Counted from the first letter of the stretch, positions 27,098-35,770 are shown. The stretch: 64,000 bases of DNA from JAFLCL01 sp964502175 (GCA_964502175.1 CAZCVE010000018.1:62001-126000); one strand, 5' to 3'. The notes: a model not told the origin generated them from the sequence alone. Program-made: numbers and translations.

Positions 27098-28660
27098 ATG
27101 AGCCACACGATCCCGAGCACGTCCGCGCGCGTCTCGTTCGTCCCCAACGCTCCCCACGAGCTCTCGGCGCGCATGCGCCCAGCGCTCGGCCTCCTCACCG
27201 ATCTCTACCAGCTGACGATGGCCTACGCGCACCACCGCGCGGGCACGGCGGACGAGATCGCGTCGTTCGCGCTCTTCTTCCGGAAGCCCCCGTTCGGGGG
27301 CAGCTACGCGGTGGCCGCGGGAGTCGACGAGGCGATCTCGATGCTCGAGGACCTCGGGTTCGACGCGAGCGATGTCGCGTACCTCGCCACGCTGACGGGC
27401 GCCGACGGCGTGCCGCTCTTCGACGCGCCCTTCCTCGAGCGCCTCGCGAGCTTCCGCTTCCGCTGCGACGTCGAGGCGGTCGCCGAGGGCGAGATCGTGT
27501 TCCCCCACGAGCCGCTCCTCCGCGTCACGGGCCCTGTGTTCGACGCGCAGCTCGCCGAGACGCTGCTCCTCAACGTCGTGAACTTCCAGACGCTCGTCGC
27601 CACCAAGGCCGCGCGCGTCGTGCACGCCGCAGCGGGACGACCGATCGTCGAGTTCGGTCTTCGTCGCGGCCAAGGACCAGACGGCGCGCTCTCGGCGGCG
27701 CGCGCGAGCTACCTCGGCGGCTGCGCGGCCACGAGCAACGTGCTCGCGGGCAAGCTCTTCGGCATCCCCGTGCGAGGCACGCACGCGCACGCGTGGGTCC
27801 AGTTCTTCGGCGACGAGCGCGAGGCCTTCGCGCGCTACGCGGACGCGCTCGCGGGCAACGTCGTCTTCCTCGTGGACACGTACGACACGCGAGAGGGCGT
27901 TGCGCACGCGATCGAGACGGCGCGCGTCCTCGCACAGAGCACCGACACGCGCGGGCCCAAGCCGCTGCTCGGCATCCGCCTCGACTCCGGCGATCTGTCG
28001 GTGCTCGCGAAGGACGCGCGCGCGATGCTCGACGCCGCGGGCCTCACGAGCACGAAGATCTACGCGTCGAACGATCTCGATGAGCACGCGATCTCCGCGC
28101 TCGTCGCGGGCGGCGCGCCGATCGACGTCTTCGGCGTGGGCACGCGCCTCGTCACCGGCGGCGATCAGTCCGCGCTCGGCGGCGTCTACAAGCTCACGGC
28201 CGTGCGCGATCGCGACGAGCGGTTTCAGCCGCGCATCAAGAAGAGCGAAGAGCCGGCGAAGGTCAGCTGGCCCGGTCGCCTCGAGGTCGAGCGCTTCACG
28301 CACGCAGACGGCACGACGTGCGACGTGCTCTCGGACATCGACGAAGACGCTACGTGGTCGGGGCCGCTGGTCGACGCGGCGACGGGCGCGGCCATCGACG
28401 GCGATGCGTCCGTGAAGCATGGCGCGGGTCGACGCCTGCTCACCCCCGCGATCGTCCAGGGTCGGCGCGTACGCGCGGAGCGGCCTCTCGCCGAGGCGCG
28501 TGATGCCGTCGGTCGAGCGATCGCCGCGCTGCCAGCGGAGCTCTTGGCGCTCGACGCCCAGAAGCGCGGGACGCGGGCGCGGGTGGCGGTTCCTCGCGCG
28601 CTGTGGGATCGACGCGATCGGCTCGTGCGCGCCGCGGGCCAGAAGGAGACGTCTCGATGA
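27098..28660 (+). CDS. pncB: Nicotinate phosphoribosyltransferase
   Basis: 520 residues from ATG 27098, or 495 from ATG 27173, where similarity to the family begins (RPALGLLTDLYQLTMAYAHH). It converts nicotinate, PRPP and ATP to nicotinate mononucleotide, the committed step of the Preiss-Handler salvage route. Recognisable blocks are VNFQTLVATKAARVV, EFGLRRGQGPDGALSAARAS, PVRGTHAHAWVQFF with the catalytic His, VDTYDTREG and IRLDSGDLSVLAKDAR. First gene of an operon with nadE, nrtR and pncA. It ends in ATGA overlap with nadE. The 25 extra N-terminal residues are not conserved and may be untranslated. Confidence 0.93.
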   Translation: MSHTIPSTSARVSFVPNAPHELSARMRPALGLLTDLYQLTMAYAHHRAGTADEIASFALFFRKPPFGGSYAVAAGVDEAISMLEDLGFDASDVAYLATLTGADGVPLFDAPFLERLASFRFRCDVEAVAEGEIVFPHEPLLRVTGPVFDAQLAETLLLNVVNFQTLVATKAARVVHAAAGRPIVEFGLRRGQGPDGALSAARASYLGGCAATSNVLAGKLFGIPVRGTHAHAWVQFFGDEREAFARYADALAGNVVFLVDTYDTREGVAHAIETARVLAQSTDTRGPKPLLGIRLDSGDLSVLAKDARAMLDAAGLTSTKIYASNDLDEHAISALVAGGAPIDVFGVGTRLVTGGDQSALGGVYKLTAVRDRDERFQPRIKKSEEPAKVSWPGRLEVERFTHADGTTCDVLSDIDEDATWSGPLVDAATGAAIDGDASVKHGAGRRLLTPAIVQGRRVRAERPLAEARDAVGRAIAALPAELLALDAQKRGTRARVAVPRALWDRRDRLVRAAGQKETSR

Positions 28661-30852
28661 CCGCCCAGACTCGTACGCGTGGGAGCAGCGATCGCGTTCG
28701 CTCCGTTCGTCTCGGAGCCGCCGCGCTCAACCAGACGCCGCTCGACTGGGATGGAAACCTCCGCCGCGCGCGCGCTGCGATCGACGAAGCGCGCGCGGCC
28801 AAGGTCTCGATGCTCTGCCTGCCCGAGCTGGCGCTCTCCGGCTACGGCTGCGAGGACCTCTTTCTCTCGCCGTTCCTCGCGAGCACCGCGGCCGAGTCGC
28901 TCGAGGCGCTGCTTCCACACACCGAGGGCATGGTCGTCGCGGTGGGTCTCCCGGTGCTGCACGCGGGCGTGCTCTTCAACGGCGTCGCGGTGATCGCCGA
29001 CTGCTCGCTCGCGGCCGTCGTGGCGAAGCAGTCGCTCGCGGGCGATGGCATCCACTACGAGCCGCGCTGGTTCCGCGCGTGGCCGTCGCGCGTGCGCGAC
29101 ACGGTGCGCCTGCTCGGTCGCGACGTGCCGATCGGCGATCTGCGCATGGACTTCGGCGGCGTGACGATGGGCTTCGAGATCTGCGAAGACGCGTGGGTCG
29201 CCAAGCGCCCCGGCGCCGCGCTCGCGCTCGACTCCGTCGACGTGATCTTCAACCCGAGCGCGAGCCACTTCTCGTTCGGCAAGCGCGAGGTGCGCCGCCG
29301 ACTCGTGGCAGAGGGCTCGCGCGCGTTCGGCGTCGCGTACGTCTACGCGAACCTGCTCGGCAACGAGTCGGGACGCGCGATCTACGACGGGCACACGCTC
29401 ATCTCGGCTCCATCACTGTTGTCCGCGCCTCCGGCGCTCGAGGGCGGGGGGCTGAGCCCCCCACCAACCCCCCGCTCGTCGCTCGTCGAAGACTCCTCCT
29501 CCTCGCTGCTCCAGGGGTCACTGCGTGACCCCGCCGCAAGGCGCCCCGCAGAGCGTGCGCTCGGCGAGGGGGGCATGATCGAGGGCGTGCGCTTCTCGTT
29601 CCGCGAGCACGTGCTCGTGCACGCCGCGATCGATCTCGAGGAGATCCGAGCGCGGCGCGCCGCGACGGCGTCGTTCACGCCGCGCCTGCCGCGCGATCGC
29701 GAGCTCTTCGTGTACGCGCCCGTGCACGTGCCCGAAGCGCCACGCGAAGCCGCGACGAGCCACGTGTCCGAGTGGGAGCACGGGCCTCACGTGAAGCACG
29801 AGGAGTTCGCGCGCGCGGTCTCGCTCGGCCTCTTCGACTACCTCCGCAAGTCGAAGTCGCAGGGCTTCGTCGTCTCGCTCTCGGGCGGCGCGGACAGCGC
29901 GGCGATCAGCGGCCTCATCGCGTGGATGGTGCGCGCGTCGAGCGCCGAGCTGGGCCTCCCAGGCGTGCGCGGACGCCTCGCGCACGTGCGTGATCTCGCG
30001 AGCGCCGCCGACGAGAAGGCGATCGTCGGGCGCCTGCTGACGACCGTCTACCAGTCGACGATGAACAGCGGCTCGGTCACCAAGAACGCCGCGCGCGCGG
30101 TCGCCGAGGCGATCGGCGCCACGCACCACGAGGTCGACGTCGACGCGCTCGTGAAGGGCTACGTCGCGCTCGCCGAAGGTGCGCTCGGGCGTCCGCTCGC
30201 GTGGCAGACCGACGACATCGCGCTCCAGAACGTGCAGGCCCGCGTGCGCAGTCCGTCTGTGTGGATGCTCGCCAACGTCGAAGGAAAGCTGCTGCTCGCG
30301 ACGAGCAACCGCTCCGAGGCGGCGGTCGGCTACGCGACGATGGACGGCGACACGTCGGGTGGCCTCAGCCCGATCGCCGGCATCGACAAGCACTACCTCC
30401 GCCGCTGGTTGCGCTGGCTCGAGACGGACGCCGACGAGACGCTGCGCATCCCCGCGCTCTCCGCCGTGAACGTGCAGGCGCCCACGGCCGAGCTGCGTCC
30501 CGCCGACAAGAAGCAGACGGACGAGGACGACCTCATGCCGTACGACGTGCTCGATCGGGTCGAGCGCTTGATGGTCCGCGATCGACACGCGCCGCTCGAG
30601 ATCTTCGAGATCCTGCGCCTCGAGCGCCCCGACGTGCCCGCGTCGCGTCTCGCGCTTTGGGTGGAGCGCTTCTTCACGCTGTTCGCGCGCAACCAGTGGA
30701 AGCGAGAGCGCTACGCGCCGAGCTTTCACCTGGACGACGAGAGCCTCGACCCGAAGACGTTCTGTCGCCTGCCGATCCTCTCGGGCGGCTTCTCCCGCGA
30801 GCTCGGCGAGCTGCGCGCGGCCTTGGCGCGCGAAGGCGAGACCCCTCGATGA
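28657..30852 (+). CDS. nadE: Glutamine-hydrolysing NAD+ synthetase with an in-frame insertion
   Basis: 731 residues from ATG 28657, preceded by a strong Shine-Dalgarno (AGAAGGAGA). The N-terminal nitrilase-type glutaminase domain has the Glu57-Lys124-Cys176 triad (LPELALSGYG, KQSLAGDG, FEICEDAWV). The C-terminal synthetase has the PP-loop SGGADSA at 409-415. It amidates nicotinate adenine dinucleotide to NAD+ using ammonia tunnelled from glutamine. Residues ~256-307, inserted in the glutaminase domain between LISAPS and VRFSFREH, are low-complexity and are encoded by a dispersed repeat (see that entry). The gene overlaps both neighbours by ATGA. Confidence 0.93.
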   Translation: MTAQTRTRGSSDRVRSVRLGAAALNQTPLDWDGNLRRARAAIDEARAAKVSMLCLPELALSGYGCEDLFLSPFLASTAAESLEALLPHTEGMVVAVGLPVLHAGVLFNGVAVIADCSLAAVVAKQSLAGDGIHYEPRWFRAWPSRVRDTVRLLGRDVPIGDLRMDFGGVTMGFEICEDAWVAKRPGAALALDSVDVIFNPSASHFSFGKREVRRRLVAEGSRAFGVAYVYANLLGNESGRAIYDGHTLISAPSLLSAPPALEGGGLSPPPTPRSSLVEDSSSSLLQGSLRDPAARRPAERALGEGGMIEGVRFSFREHVLVHAAIDLEEIRARRAATASFTPRLPRDRELFVYAPVHVPEAPREAATSHVSEWEHGPHVKHEEFARAVSLGLFDYLRKSKSQGFVVSLSGGADSAAISGLIAWMVRASSAELGLPGVRGRLAHVRDLASAADEKAIVGRLLTTVYQSTMNSGSVTKNAARAVAEAIGATHHEVDVDALVKGYVALAEGALGRPLAWQTDDIALQNVQARVRSPSVWMLANVEGKLLLATSNRSEAAVGYATMDGDTSGGLSPIAGIDKHYLRRWLRWLETDADETLRIPALSAVNVQAPTAELRPADKKQTDEDDLMPYDVLDRVERLMVRDRHAPLEIFEILRLERPDVPASRLALWVERFFTLFARNQWKRERYAPSFHLDDESLDPKTFCRLPILSGGFSRELGELRAALAREGETPR
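29423..29575 (+). repeat. Dispersed GC-rich hairpin repeat inserted in frame in nadE
   Basis: Begins CCGCGCCTCCGGCGCTC, 17 bases identical to the start of the intergenic element after 42511. It contains hairpins GGGGGC-TGA-GCCCCC and GGGGTCAC-TGC-GTGACCCC (perfect 8-bp stem). It encodes ~50 extra residues rich in Pro, Ser and Leu that NadE proteins normally lack. Exact ends are uncertain. Confidence 0.7.
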
Positions 30853-31583
30853 ACGTGAAGGCGAAGGCGCCGCGCGAGTTCACGTACCGACACCCGAGGC
30901 CCGCGCTCACGGTCGACTGCGTCGTGCTCGCGTTCGAGGCGCGCAGCCTCTCGGTCTTGCTCGTCAAGCGCGCGCTCGCACCGTTCGAGGGCTGCTGGGC
31001 GCTGCCCGGTGGCTTCGTGCACGTCGACGAGACGCTCGAGGACGCGGCACGCCGCGAGCTGAGCGAGGAGACGGGGCTCGCCAGCGTCTATCTCGAGGAG
31101 CTCGAGACGTTCTCGCGCGTGGATCGCGATCCGCGCGAGCGCGTGATCTCCGTCGCGTTCGTCGCGCTCGTGCGAGGCCCCGCGGCGAAGGCGCGTGCCC
31201 ACGACGCGGGCGTCAAGGCGGGCTCGGACGCCGCCGAGGCGCGCTGGTTTCCGCTCGCCGAGCTGCCTGCGCTCGCGTTCGACCACGACGAGATCCTCGA
31301 CGTGGCGCGCGAGCGCTTGCGAACACGCCTGCGCACGCGACCGATCGGCTTCGAGCTCCTGCCCGAGCGCTTTCCGCTTCGCGCGCTGCAGGACCTCTAC
31401 GAGGCCGTGCTCGGCGCGTCGCTCGACAAGCGCAACTTTCGAAAGCGCGTGCTCTCGCTCGACGTGATCGAGCCGACGGGCGCGCGCGAAGAGGGCGTGT
31501 CGCACCGCGCGGCCGAGCTCTACCGCTTCGACGAGAAGCGCTACCGCAAGCTCGAGCGCTCGGGATTCGTGTTCGAGATCTGA
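30849..31583 (+). CDS. nrtR: NrtR-type Nudix/winged-helix regulator of NAD metabolism
   Basis: 244 residues. Nudix box at residues 55-77: GGFVHVDETLEDAARRELSE continued by ETGL, which satisfies the full GX5EX7REUXEEXGU consensus. Residues ~160-240 form a C-terminal winged-helix-like segment (LRALQDLYEAVLGASLDKRNFRKRV and RFDEKRYRKLERSGFVFEI). This architecture defines NrtR, an ADP-ribose-responsive repressor of NAD genes. Because the box is complete, hydrolase activity cannot be excluded, whereas many NrtR proteins have lost it. It lies within the operon, downstream of nadE (ATGA overlap), so it would be autoregulated. Confidence 0.88.
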   Translation: MNVKAKAPREFTYRHPRPALTVDCVVLAFEARSLSVLLVKRALAPFEGCWALPGGFVHVDETLEDAARRELSEETGLASVYLEELETFSRVDRDPRERVISVAFVALVRGPAAKARAHDAGVKAGSDAAEARWFPLAELPALAFDHDEILDVARERLRTRLRTRPIGFELLPERFPLRALQDLYEAVLGASLDKRNFRKRVLSLDVIEPTGAREEGVSHRAAELYRFDEKRYRKLERSGFVFEI

Positions 31584-31605
31584 TCGCGACGAACGAGGAG
31601 GACCC

Positions 31606-32208
31606 ATGCGAGGACTCTTGTTGATCGACATCCAGAACGACTTCCTCCCCGGCGGTGCGCTGGCCGTGCCGCGCGGTGACGAGGTGATCGCCGTCGCGAA
31701 CCGGCTCGTCGGTACCGGCGACTTCGCCGCGATCGTCGCCACGCAGGATCTCCACCCGGCCGATCACGGCAGCTTCGCCTCGCAGCACGCGGGCACCTCG
31801 CCCTACCAGCAAGGCGAGCTCGCGGGCCTTCCGCAGACGCTGTGGCCCGACCACTGCGTCGAAGGCACGCGCGGCGCGGAGCTCGCGTCCGATCTCGATC
31901 GCGACCGCATCACGTCGATCGTGCTCAAGGGCACCGACCGCACCATCGACAGCTACAGCGGCTTCTTCGACAACGCGCGCCGCAAGAAGACCGAGCTCCA
32001 GGCCACGCTCCAGCAACTCGGCGTCACGTCGCTCGACGTGGTGGGCCTCGCGACCGACTACTGCGTGAAGGCCACCGTGCTCGACGCCCTCGAGCTCGGC
32101 TTCCCGGTGCGCGTGCACCTCGACGGCATCCGCGCCGTCGATCTCACCGAAGGCGACGGCGCGCGCGCGATCGAAGCGATGCGCGCAGCCGGAGCGGAGA
32201 TCGTCTGA
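31606..32208 (+). CDS. pncA: Nicotinamidase
   Basis: 200 residues, preceded by a strong AGGAGG. Catalytic Asp8 (LLLIDIQNDF), Lys108 (VLKGTDRTIDSYSGF) and Cys153 (GLATDYCVKATVLDAL), together with metal ligands Asp48, His50, His54 (DLHPADHGSF) and His83 (WPDHCV), match PncA. It hydrolyses nicotinamide to nicotinate, feeding PncB encoded at the start of the operon. With NadE, the operon covers salvage from nicotinamide to NAD+ except for the NadD adenylyltransferase step, which is not in the window. Confidence 0.96.
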   Translation: MRGLLLIDIQNDFLPGGALAVPRGDEVIAVANRLVGTGDFAAIVATQDLHPADHGSFASQHAGTSPYQQGELAGLPQTLWPDHCVEGTRGAELASDLDRDRITSIVLKGTDRTIDSYSGFFDNARRKKTELQATLQQLGVTSLDVVGLATDYCVKATVLDALELGFPVRVHLDGIRAVDLTEGDGARAIEAMRAAGAEIV

Positions 32209-32214
32209 CGTGCG

Positions 32215-32850
32215 TCACCGCGCTCGCTGACGCACTTCGTCCGCGAATCGCCGAAACGACGGGCAGCGCTTCTCGAGGACGTCGATCCGGGTTCGAGAGG
32301 CCACTGCGTCGTAGGGGGCCGCCGTTGGTTGAGCTCCCATTGCGACGAAGGCCTCGAAGATGGCTTTCGGATGCGCGGGCGTTCGGGCGGCGCCCCACAA
32401 CGACTCGGGGTCCGGCTGGGTGACGATCTTCGGCTCGGGTGCAACGGCCCCGTTGAGGGCGGTCTCGTCCGCGAGAAGCCATGCCTCGACGGTCTGCACG
32501 GCCACGCCGAGAGCGATGGGCTGTTCTCCGGCCACTCGCTCGATGGCCAGCCGCTCGTCCTCCAGCCGAGAGAGCCGGTCGGTATATCCATCCGCGTCGA
32601 TCACGAAGGCGACCGAATGACACCCGAAGGCCTTCATCTCGCTCAGCGCGAGCGAAAGACGTCGCGTGTCCCCGCGTTCCTTTCGATGAGCACGCGGCGC
32701 TTCCACGCCGAGCACCTCGAACTCCGAGGTACTGCGCCCCTCGCGCGCGTCGACGACCTTGCGGACGAGGACACGAACCGCGCCCTCGTGAAGTCCCGTC
32801 GCGCGCCCGACGTCGCGCGCCCCTTCACTCACGACCAGCAGCGCGACCAT
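32215..32850 (-). CDS. DUF4276-like TOPRIM-fold protein, putative defence effector
   Basis: 211 residues. VVSEGARD (Glu9) near the start and AFVIDADGYTDR (Asp85 and Asp87) have the spacing and character of the Glu and DxD metal ligands of TOPRIM-type nucleases. QTVEAWLLADETAL (119-132) is a hallmark of DUF4276. It overlaps the 3' end of the OLD-like ATPase gene by 26 bp and is therefore its partner. By analogy with OLD and with PARIS-type pairs it may be a nuclease controlled by the ATPase. The start at ATG 32850 is set by the overlap. Function not demonstrated. Confidence 0.78.
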   Translation of the reverse strand: MVALLVVSEGARDVGRATGLHEGAVRVLVRKVVDAREGRSTSEFEVLGVEAPRAHRKERGDTRRLSLALSEMKAFGCHSVAFVIDADGYTDRLSRLEDERLAIERVAGEQPIALGVAVQTVEAWLLADETALNGAVAPEPKIVTQPDPESLWGAARTPAHPKAIFEAFVAMGAQPTAAPYDAVASRTRIDVLEKRCPSFRRFADEVRQRAR

Positions 32851-33910
32851 CGTCCAACCCCAGGATCTTGTCTTCGCCTACGTTGAACCACAGCTCTCCG
32901 AGGCTGTGCCCATCGGCGAGCCACTCGGACACGAGCGGAATCGATTCCAGCTCCCGAATCACCACGCGTCCCTCGTGGGTTCGCCCGAATACTCGCACCG
33001 CTGAAGGGGGAAAATAGTCGAGCAGATAGGGCGAGTGCGTCGCGATGATGATCTGCGTCTTCTCGCCCAGCTTCTTCAGGTGCTCCGCCAAGAGCGCCAA
33101 ACGCCTCGGATGAACTCCATTTTCGGGTTCCTCGATCAATAGGAGTGTGTGAGTCGCTGTGCCGACGCGGAATACCTCGGCGAGCAGGGCCGTGAACGCC
33201 AGCACTCCGCCGGAGACCTGGTCTGCCGGCACGACGAGGTTCTCCGCGACCTTGAACATGAGGGTGCGTGCCGACGGCGCGGGCTTGACACGTCGGAGCG
33301 AGATACCGTGCACGTTGGGGAACGCGTCGCAGAGCGCCGACTCGAGTGCGTCGAAGGCGCGCCTGTCTTCGCCCAAGATCTCGTCGAGAACTGATCCGAG
33401 CTCGTCCGCAGAACGGCTCGTGAGGGCGAACGGCCGAGACACGCCTGCGAACCATCCGCTCACCTGCTCTGCGACGCGATCTCCCGCAGCCGCTTGAGCG
33501 GAGAGCAGTGGCTGATCGTCCATCTTCGCGACGCGTACGTTCACCGACGTCTTCGCATCGGGTCGATGGTGGAACGCGATCCCGCCGGGCAACCGCACGA
33601 GCATCTCACTCACGAGGGTCATTCGCGTCGCCGCGCGTCGAAGCTCGAGGTGGTATTGCAATTCGCCATCGGCGTCGTTCCAGCGCGCCAGCCACCCCGT
33701 GCCGTCCTCGGCCTGCGAGCGCGCGCGCGCGGACAGTTCGTCCAAGCTCCAAGCGGTGACACGGCTTGCTTGCGAGAGCGCCCAGAGACTCTCGAGGAAG
33801 CTCGACTTCCCGGTGTCGTTCTTGCCGATCACCACCGTCACCGGGGCGAGCTTCACCTCGCCGGTGTCTTCCAGGCACTTGTAGTTCTGGATGCGGATGG
33901 AGCGCAGCAC
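32825..33910 (-). CDS. OLD-like AAA ATPase without TOPRIM domain
   Basis: 361 residues from GTG 33910. RIQNYKCLEDTGEVKLAPVT and Walker A GKNDTGKSS (29-37), a signature-like SGGVLAF (233-239), Walker B LLLIEEPE (256-263) and switch ATHSPYLLDYF (290-300) identify an ABC-type ATPase of the OLD/AAA15 group. It stops where OLD proteins would continue into TOPRIM; that activity seems to be supplied by the next gene, DUF4276. Such split pairs are frequent in phage-defence islands. Third codon positions appear less GC-rich than those of the flanking NAD operon, possible evidence of transfer. No other defence genes are adjacent. Confidence 0.85.
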   Translation of the reverse strand: MLRSIRIQNYKCLEDTGEVKLAPVTVVIGKNDTGKSSFLESLWALSQASRVTAWSLDELSARARSQAEDGTGWLARWNDADGELQYHLELRRAATRMTLVSEMLVRLPGGIAFHHRPDAKTSVNVRVAKMDDQPLLSAQAAAGDRVAEQVSGWFAGVSRPFALTSRSADELGSVLDEILGEDRRAFDALESALCDAFPNVHGISLRRVKPAPSARTLMFKVAENLVVPADQVSGGVLAFTALLAEVFRVGTATHTLLLIEEPENGVHPRRLALLAEHLKKLGEKTQIIIATHSPYLLDYFPPSAVRVFGRTHEGRVVIRELESIPLVSEWLADGHSLGELWFNVGEDKILGLDDGRAAGRE

Positions 33911-33959
33911 CCGCGCATCATCGGTGACCGCCGGGGCTCCGGCAAGGATCCGCCTCAGC

Positions 33960-34862
33960 TCACATGCGCGGGATCTCGGGCGTGCCGCGGTAGCAGCCCA
34001 TGAAGTAGGGGAACGTGTCCGTCGCGAAGTACGCGTAGTCGTACGGAGAGCTCGCGTCGGTGATCGCCATGCCGTTGCACTCGTCGAGGTCGCCGAGGCC
34101 GTCGACGAACTCGTGGATGTCCCACGCGGGCCCGCGCGTGCTCGTCGTGTACTCGGCCAGCGTGAGGCGCCAGCTCGCGTCGAGCGCGTGCGTGGTGGTG
34201 CACGTGGCGTCGTCGCACGCGAGCGGCGCGAGGATCGGATAGCCGTCGAACGCGTAGCCGATCACGAGGCCCGCGCGCGCTCCGCCGAGGCTCACCACGA
34301 GACACTCGGGGCGCGCGTGGAAGTGATAGACGCCGCGCGGCGCCGTGTGGCCGTTGCACTCGTCGAGCAGGTTCGCGAGCGTGTCGTCGAGGTACGGATC
34401 GCGGTAGCCGTCCATCGGGTTCTCCGTGGGCCCGAAGATCGGCATGCCCGTGACGGTCACGGCCGCAGCGCCGAGCAGCGGCACGTCGGTCGTGCTCGCG
34501 GCCTGCGCCGGATGACGAGGGATGCGCCACGTGTAGCTCTGCGCCGCGAGATCGTTCGGCGTGATCGGCACGAACGTGAACGTGGGGATGCCGTTGCTGA
34601 CGATCTCGACGTGCGTGTCCGAGCAGCTCGCGGAGAGCGTCGGCGCCGCGTAGCTGCCGCCCGCGTTGCCCCACGACGCGCCCGTGATGTCGGGGACGGT
34701 GTCGAGCTGCCAGCACTCGGACGACGAGGGCGCGTCCGTGCCCGGCGCGACGAACGCGTCGTCGCCGCCCGACAGACCGGCGTCGTCGGTGGTGGTGCCG
34801 CCGCAGGCGCTGAGCGGGACGAGCGTACAGGCGGTGAGCGCGATGCGTGATGCCAGCGTCAT
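33960..34862 (-). CDS. YHYH-domain lipoprotein
   Basis: 300 residues with signal ALTACTLVPLSACGG (lipobox L-S-A-C), then an Asp-rich linker. The core has LDECNGHTAPRGVYHFHARP, close to the YHYH motif of a domain found in secreted bacterial and archaeal proteins, followed by GYAFDGYPILAP and a second DECNGMAITD. Conserved His and Cys could bind metal. Function unknown. The gene overlaps the previous gene's stop by ATGA. It is well separated from the convergent defence pair by 49 bp and is not obviously related to it. Confidence 0.85.
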   Translation of the reverse strand: MTLASRIALTACTLVPLSACGGTTTDDAGLSGGDDAFVAPGTDAPSSSECWQLDTVPDITGASWGNAGGSYAAPTLSASCSDTHVEIVSNGIPTFTFVPITPNDLAAQSYTWRIPRHPAQAASTTDVPLLGAAAVTVTGMPIFGPTENPMDGYRDPYLDDTLANLLDECNGHTAPRGVYHFHARPECLVVSLGGARAGLVIGYAFDGYPILAPLACDDATCTTTHALDASWRLTLAEYTTSTRGPAWDIHEFVDGLGDLDECNGMAITDASSPYDYAYFATDTFPYFMGCYRGTPEIPRM

Positions 34863-35662
34863 GGGGTCTCCTCGTCTTCGTTCGCGTCGGTCACCTCGAG
34901 CGTGACGACAGCCTCGTGATCGATCTGCGTGAGCACCGCGCGCGCGATCGCGTCGTCGGTGAGCGTGGCGTCGTCGAGCTCGAGGCCGTCGAACGCGTGC
35001 GCGAGCGAGCGCGTGACCGTCAGCCGCGCGTGCGAGCCCTCGAGGTCACCGACGAGCGCGTCGGGCAGATCGGTGATCGCGCCGTCGCTGAGCGTGCTCG
35101 CGATCGTCAGCGTGCGCGGTGGTGAGACGACCTCGGCCTCCACGTAGAGCGTGAGGCCCTCGAGCGCGACGTCGCTCGGCGCGTCGGCGATCGGATCGGT
35201 CACGCCGGCCACCAAGAAGTGCGAGCGGCAGTAGCGGGTCTCGTCGAACGTCGCGCTGCCGAAGCTCACGCGATCCGGGCCTCCGACGAGATCGATCGCG
35301 CGCGGCGCGATGACGGTGGAGGGTTCGATCACGTCGCTGTGACCCGCGTGCGCGATGGACGGAGCCACCACGCGCGCGAGCGCGAGCCAGTCGTCCCAGA
35401 CGTCGCCGCCCACGCCGAGACAGTCGACGAGCTGCGCGCGCGATTGCACGAGGTAGGCGCGCGACACGCGCACCTCGAAGCCGAGATCCGTGGTCACGCG
35501 CGCGCGGCCATCCGCCTCGCGCACGACGCCCTCGTGGTCGATCGCGACGACGTGCTCGACCGAGCGTGCCCAGAGGCCCGGCGCCCGCGGCGTCATCGCG
35601 CACGCGACGACGAAGCACGCGCCCACGGCGAGCTGACTCACGATCTTCGTCCGTCCCGTCAC
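34859..35662 (-). CDS. Hypothetical lipoprotein, 267 aa
   Basis: From GTG 35662. Signal MTGRTKIVSQLAVGACFVVA with candidate lipobox V-V-A-C at the next residue. The longer ORF extends upstream through the palindromic promoter region of the divergent gene and lacks any family signal. The mature protein is acidic, predicted all-beta, with no recognised domain. It contains two Cys in a possible disulfide. Stop overlaps the YHYH gene start (ATGA), so they are coupled and may act on the same surface structure. Confidence 0.68.
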   Translation of the reverse strand: MTGRTKIVSQLAVGACFVVACAMTPRAPGLWARSVEHVVAIDHEGVVREADGRARVTTDLGFEVRVSRAYLVQSRAQLVDCLGVGGDVWDDWLALARVVAPSIAHAGHSDVIEPSTVIAPRAIDLVGGPDRVSFGSATFDETRYCRSHFLVAGVTDPIADAPSDVALEGLTLYVEAEVVSPPRTLTIASTLSDGAITDLPDALVGDLEGSHARLTVTRSLAHAFDGLELDDATLTDDAIARAVLTQIDHEAVVTLEVTDANEDEETP

Positions 35663-35743
35663 GTCCGAGAGGATGCCGCGACTTCGCTCCGCGTTCGGCC
35701 TCGACACATTCCGAAACGCCCCACGAACTTCGCGCTTGACGTC

Positions 35744-35762
35744 TGTTGAATATGATTCAACA
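35744..35762 (+). promoter_or_regulatory. Inverted repeat operator candidate upstream of the hydroxylase-like gene
   Basis: TGTTGAAT, spacer ATG, ATTCAACA: perfect 8-bp arms, AT-rich in a GC-rich region, ending 8 bp before the ATG. It overlaps a -10-like TATGAT (35751-35756). The size fits a dimeric regulator of TetR or MarR type. No regulator gene is adjacent. Confidence 0.6.
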
Positions 35763-35770
35763 TCGGCCCC

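Noticed and set aside
27037..27198. Longer start for the pseudouridine synthase
   Set aside because: It would encode protein through the pncB promoter and operator; residues there match no RluA N-terminus.
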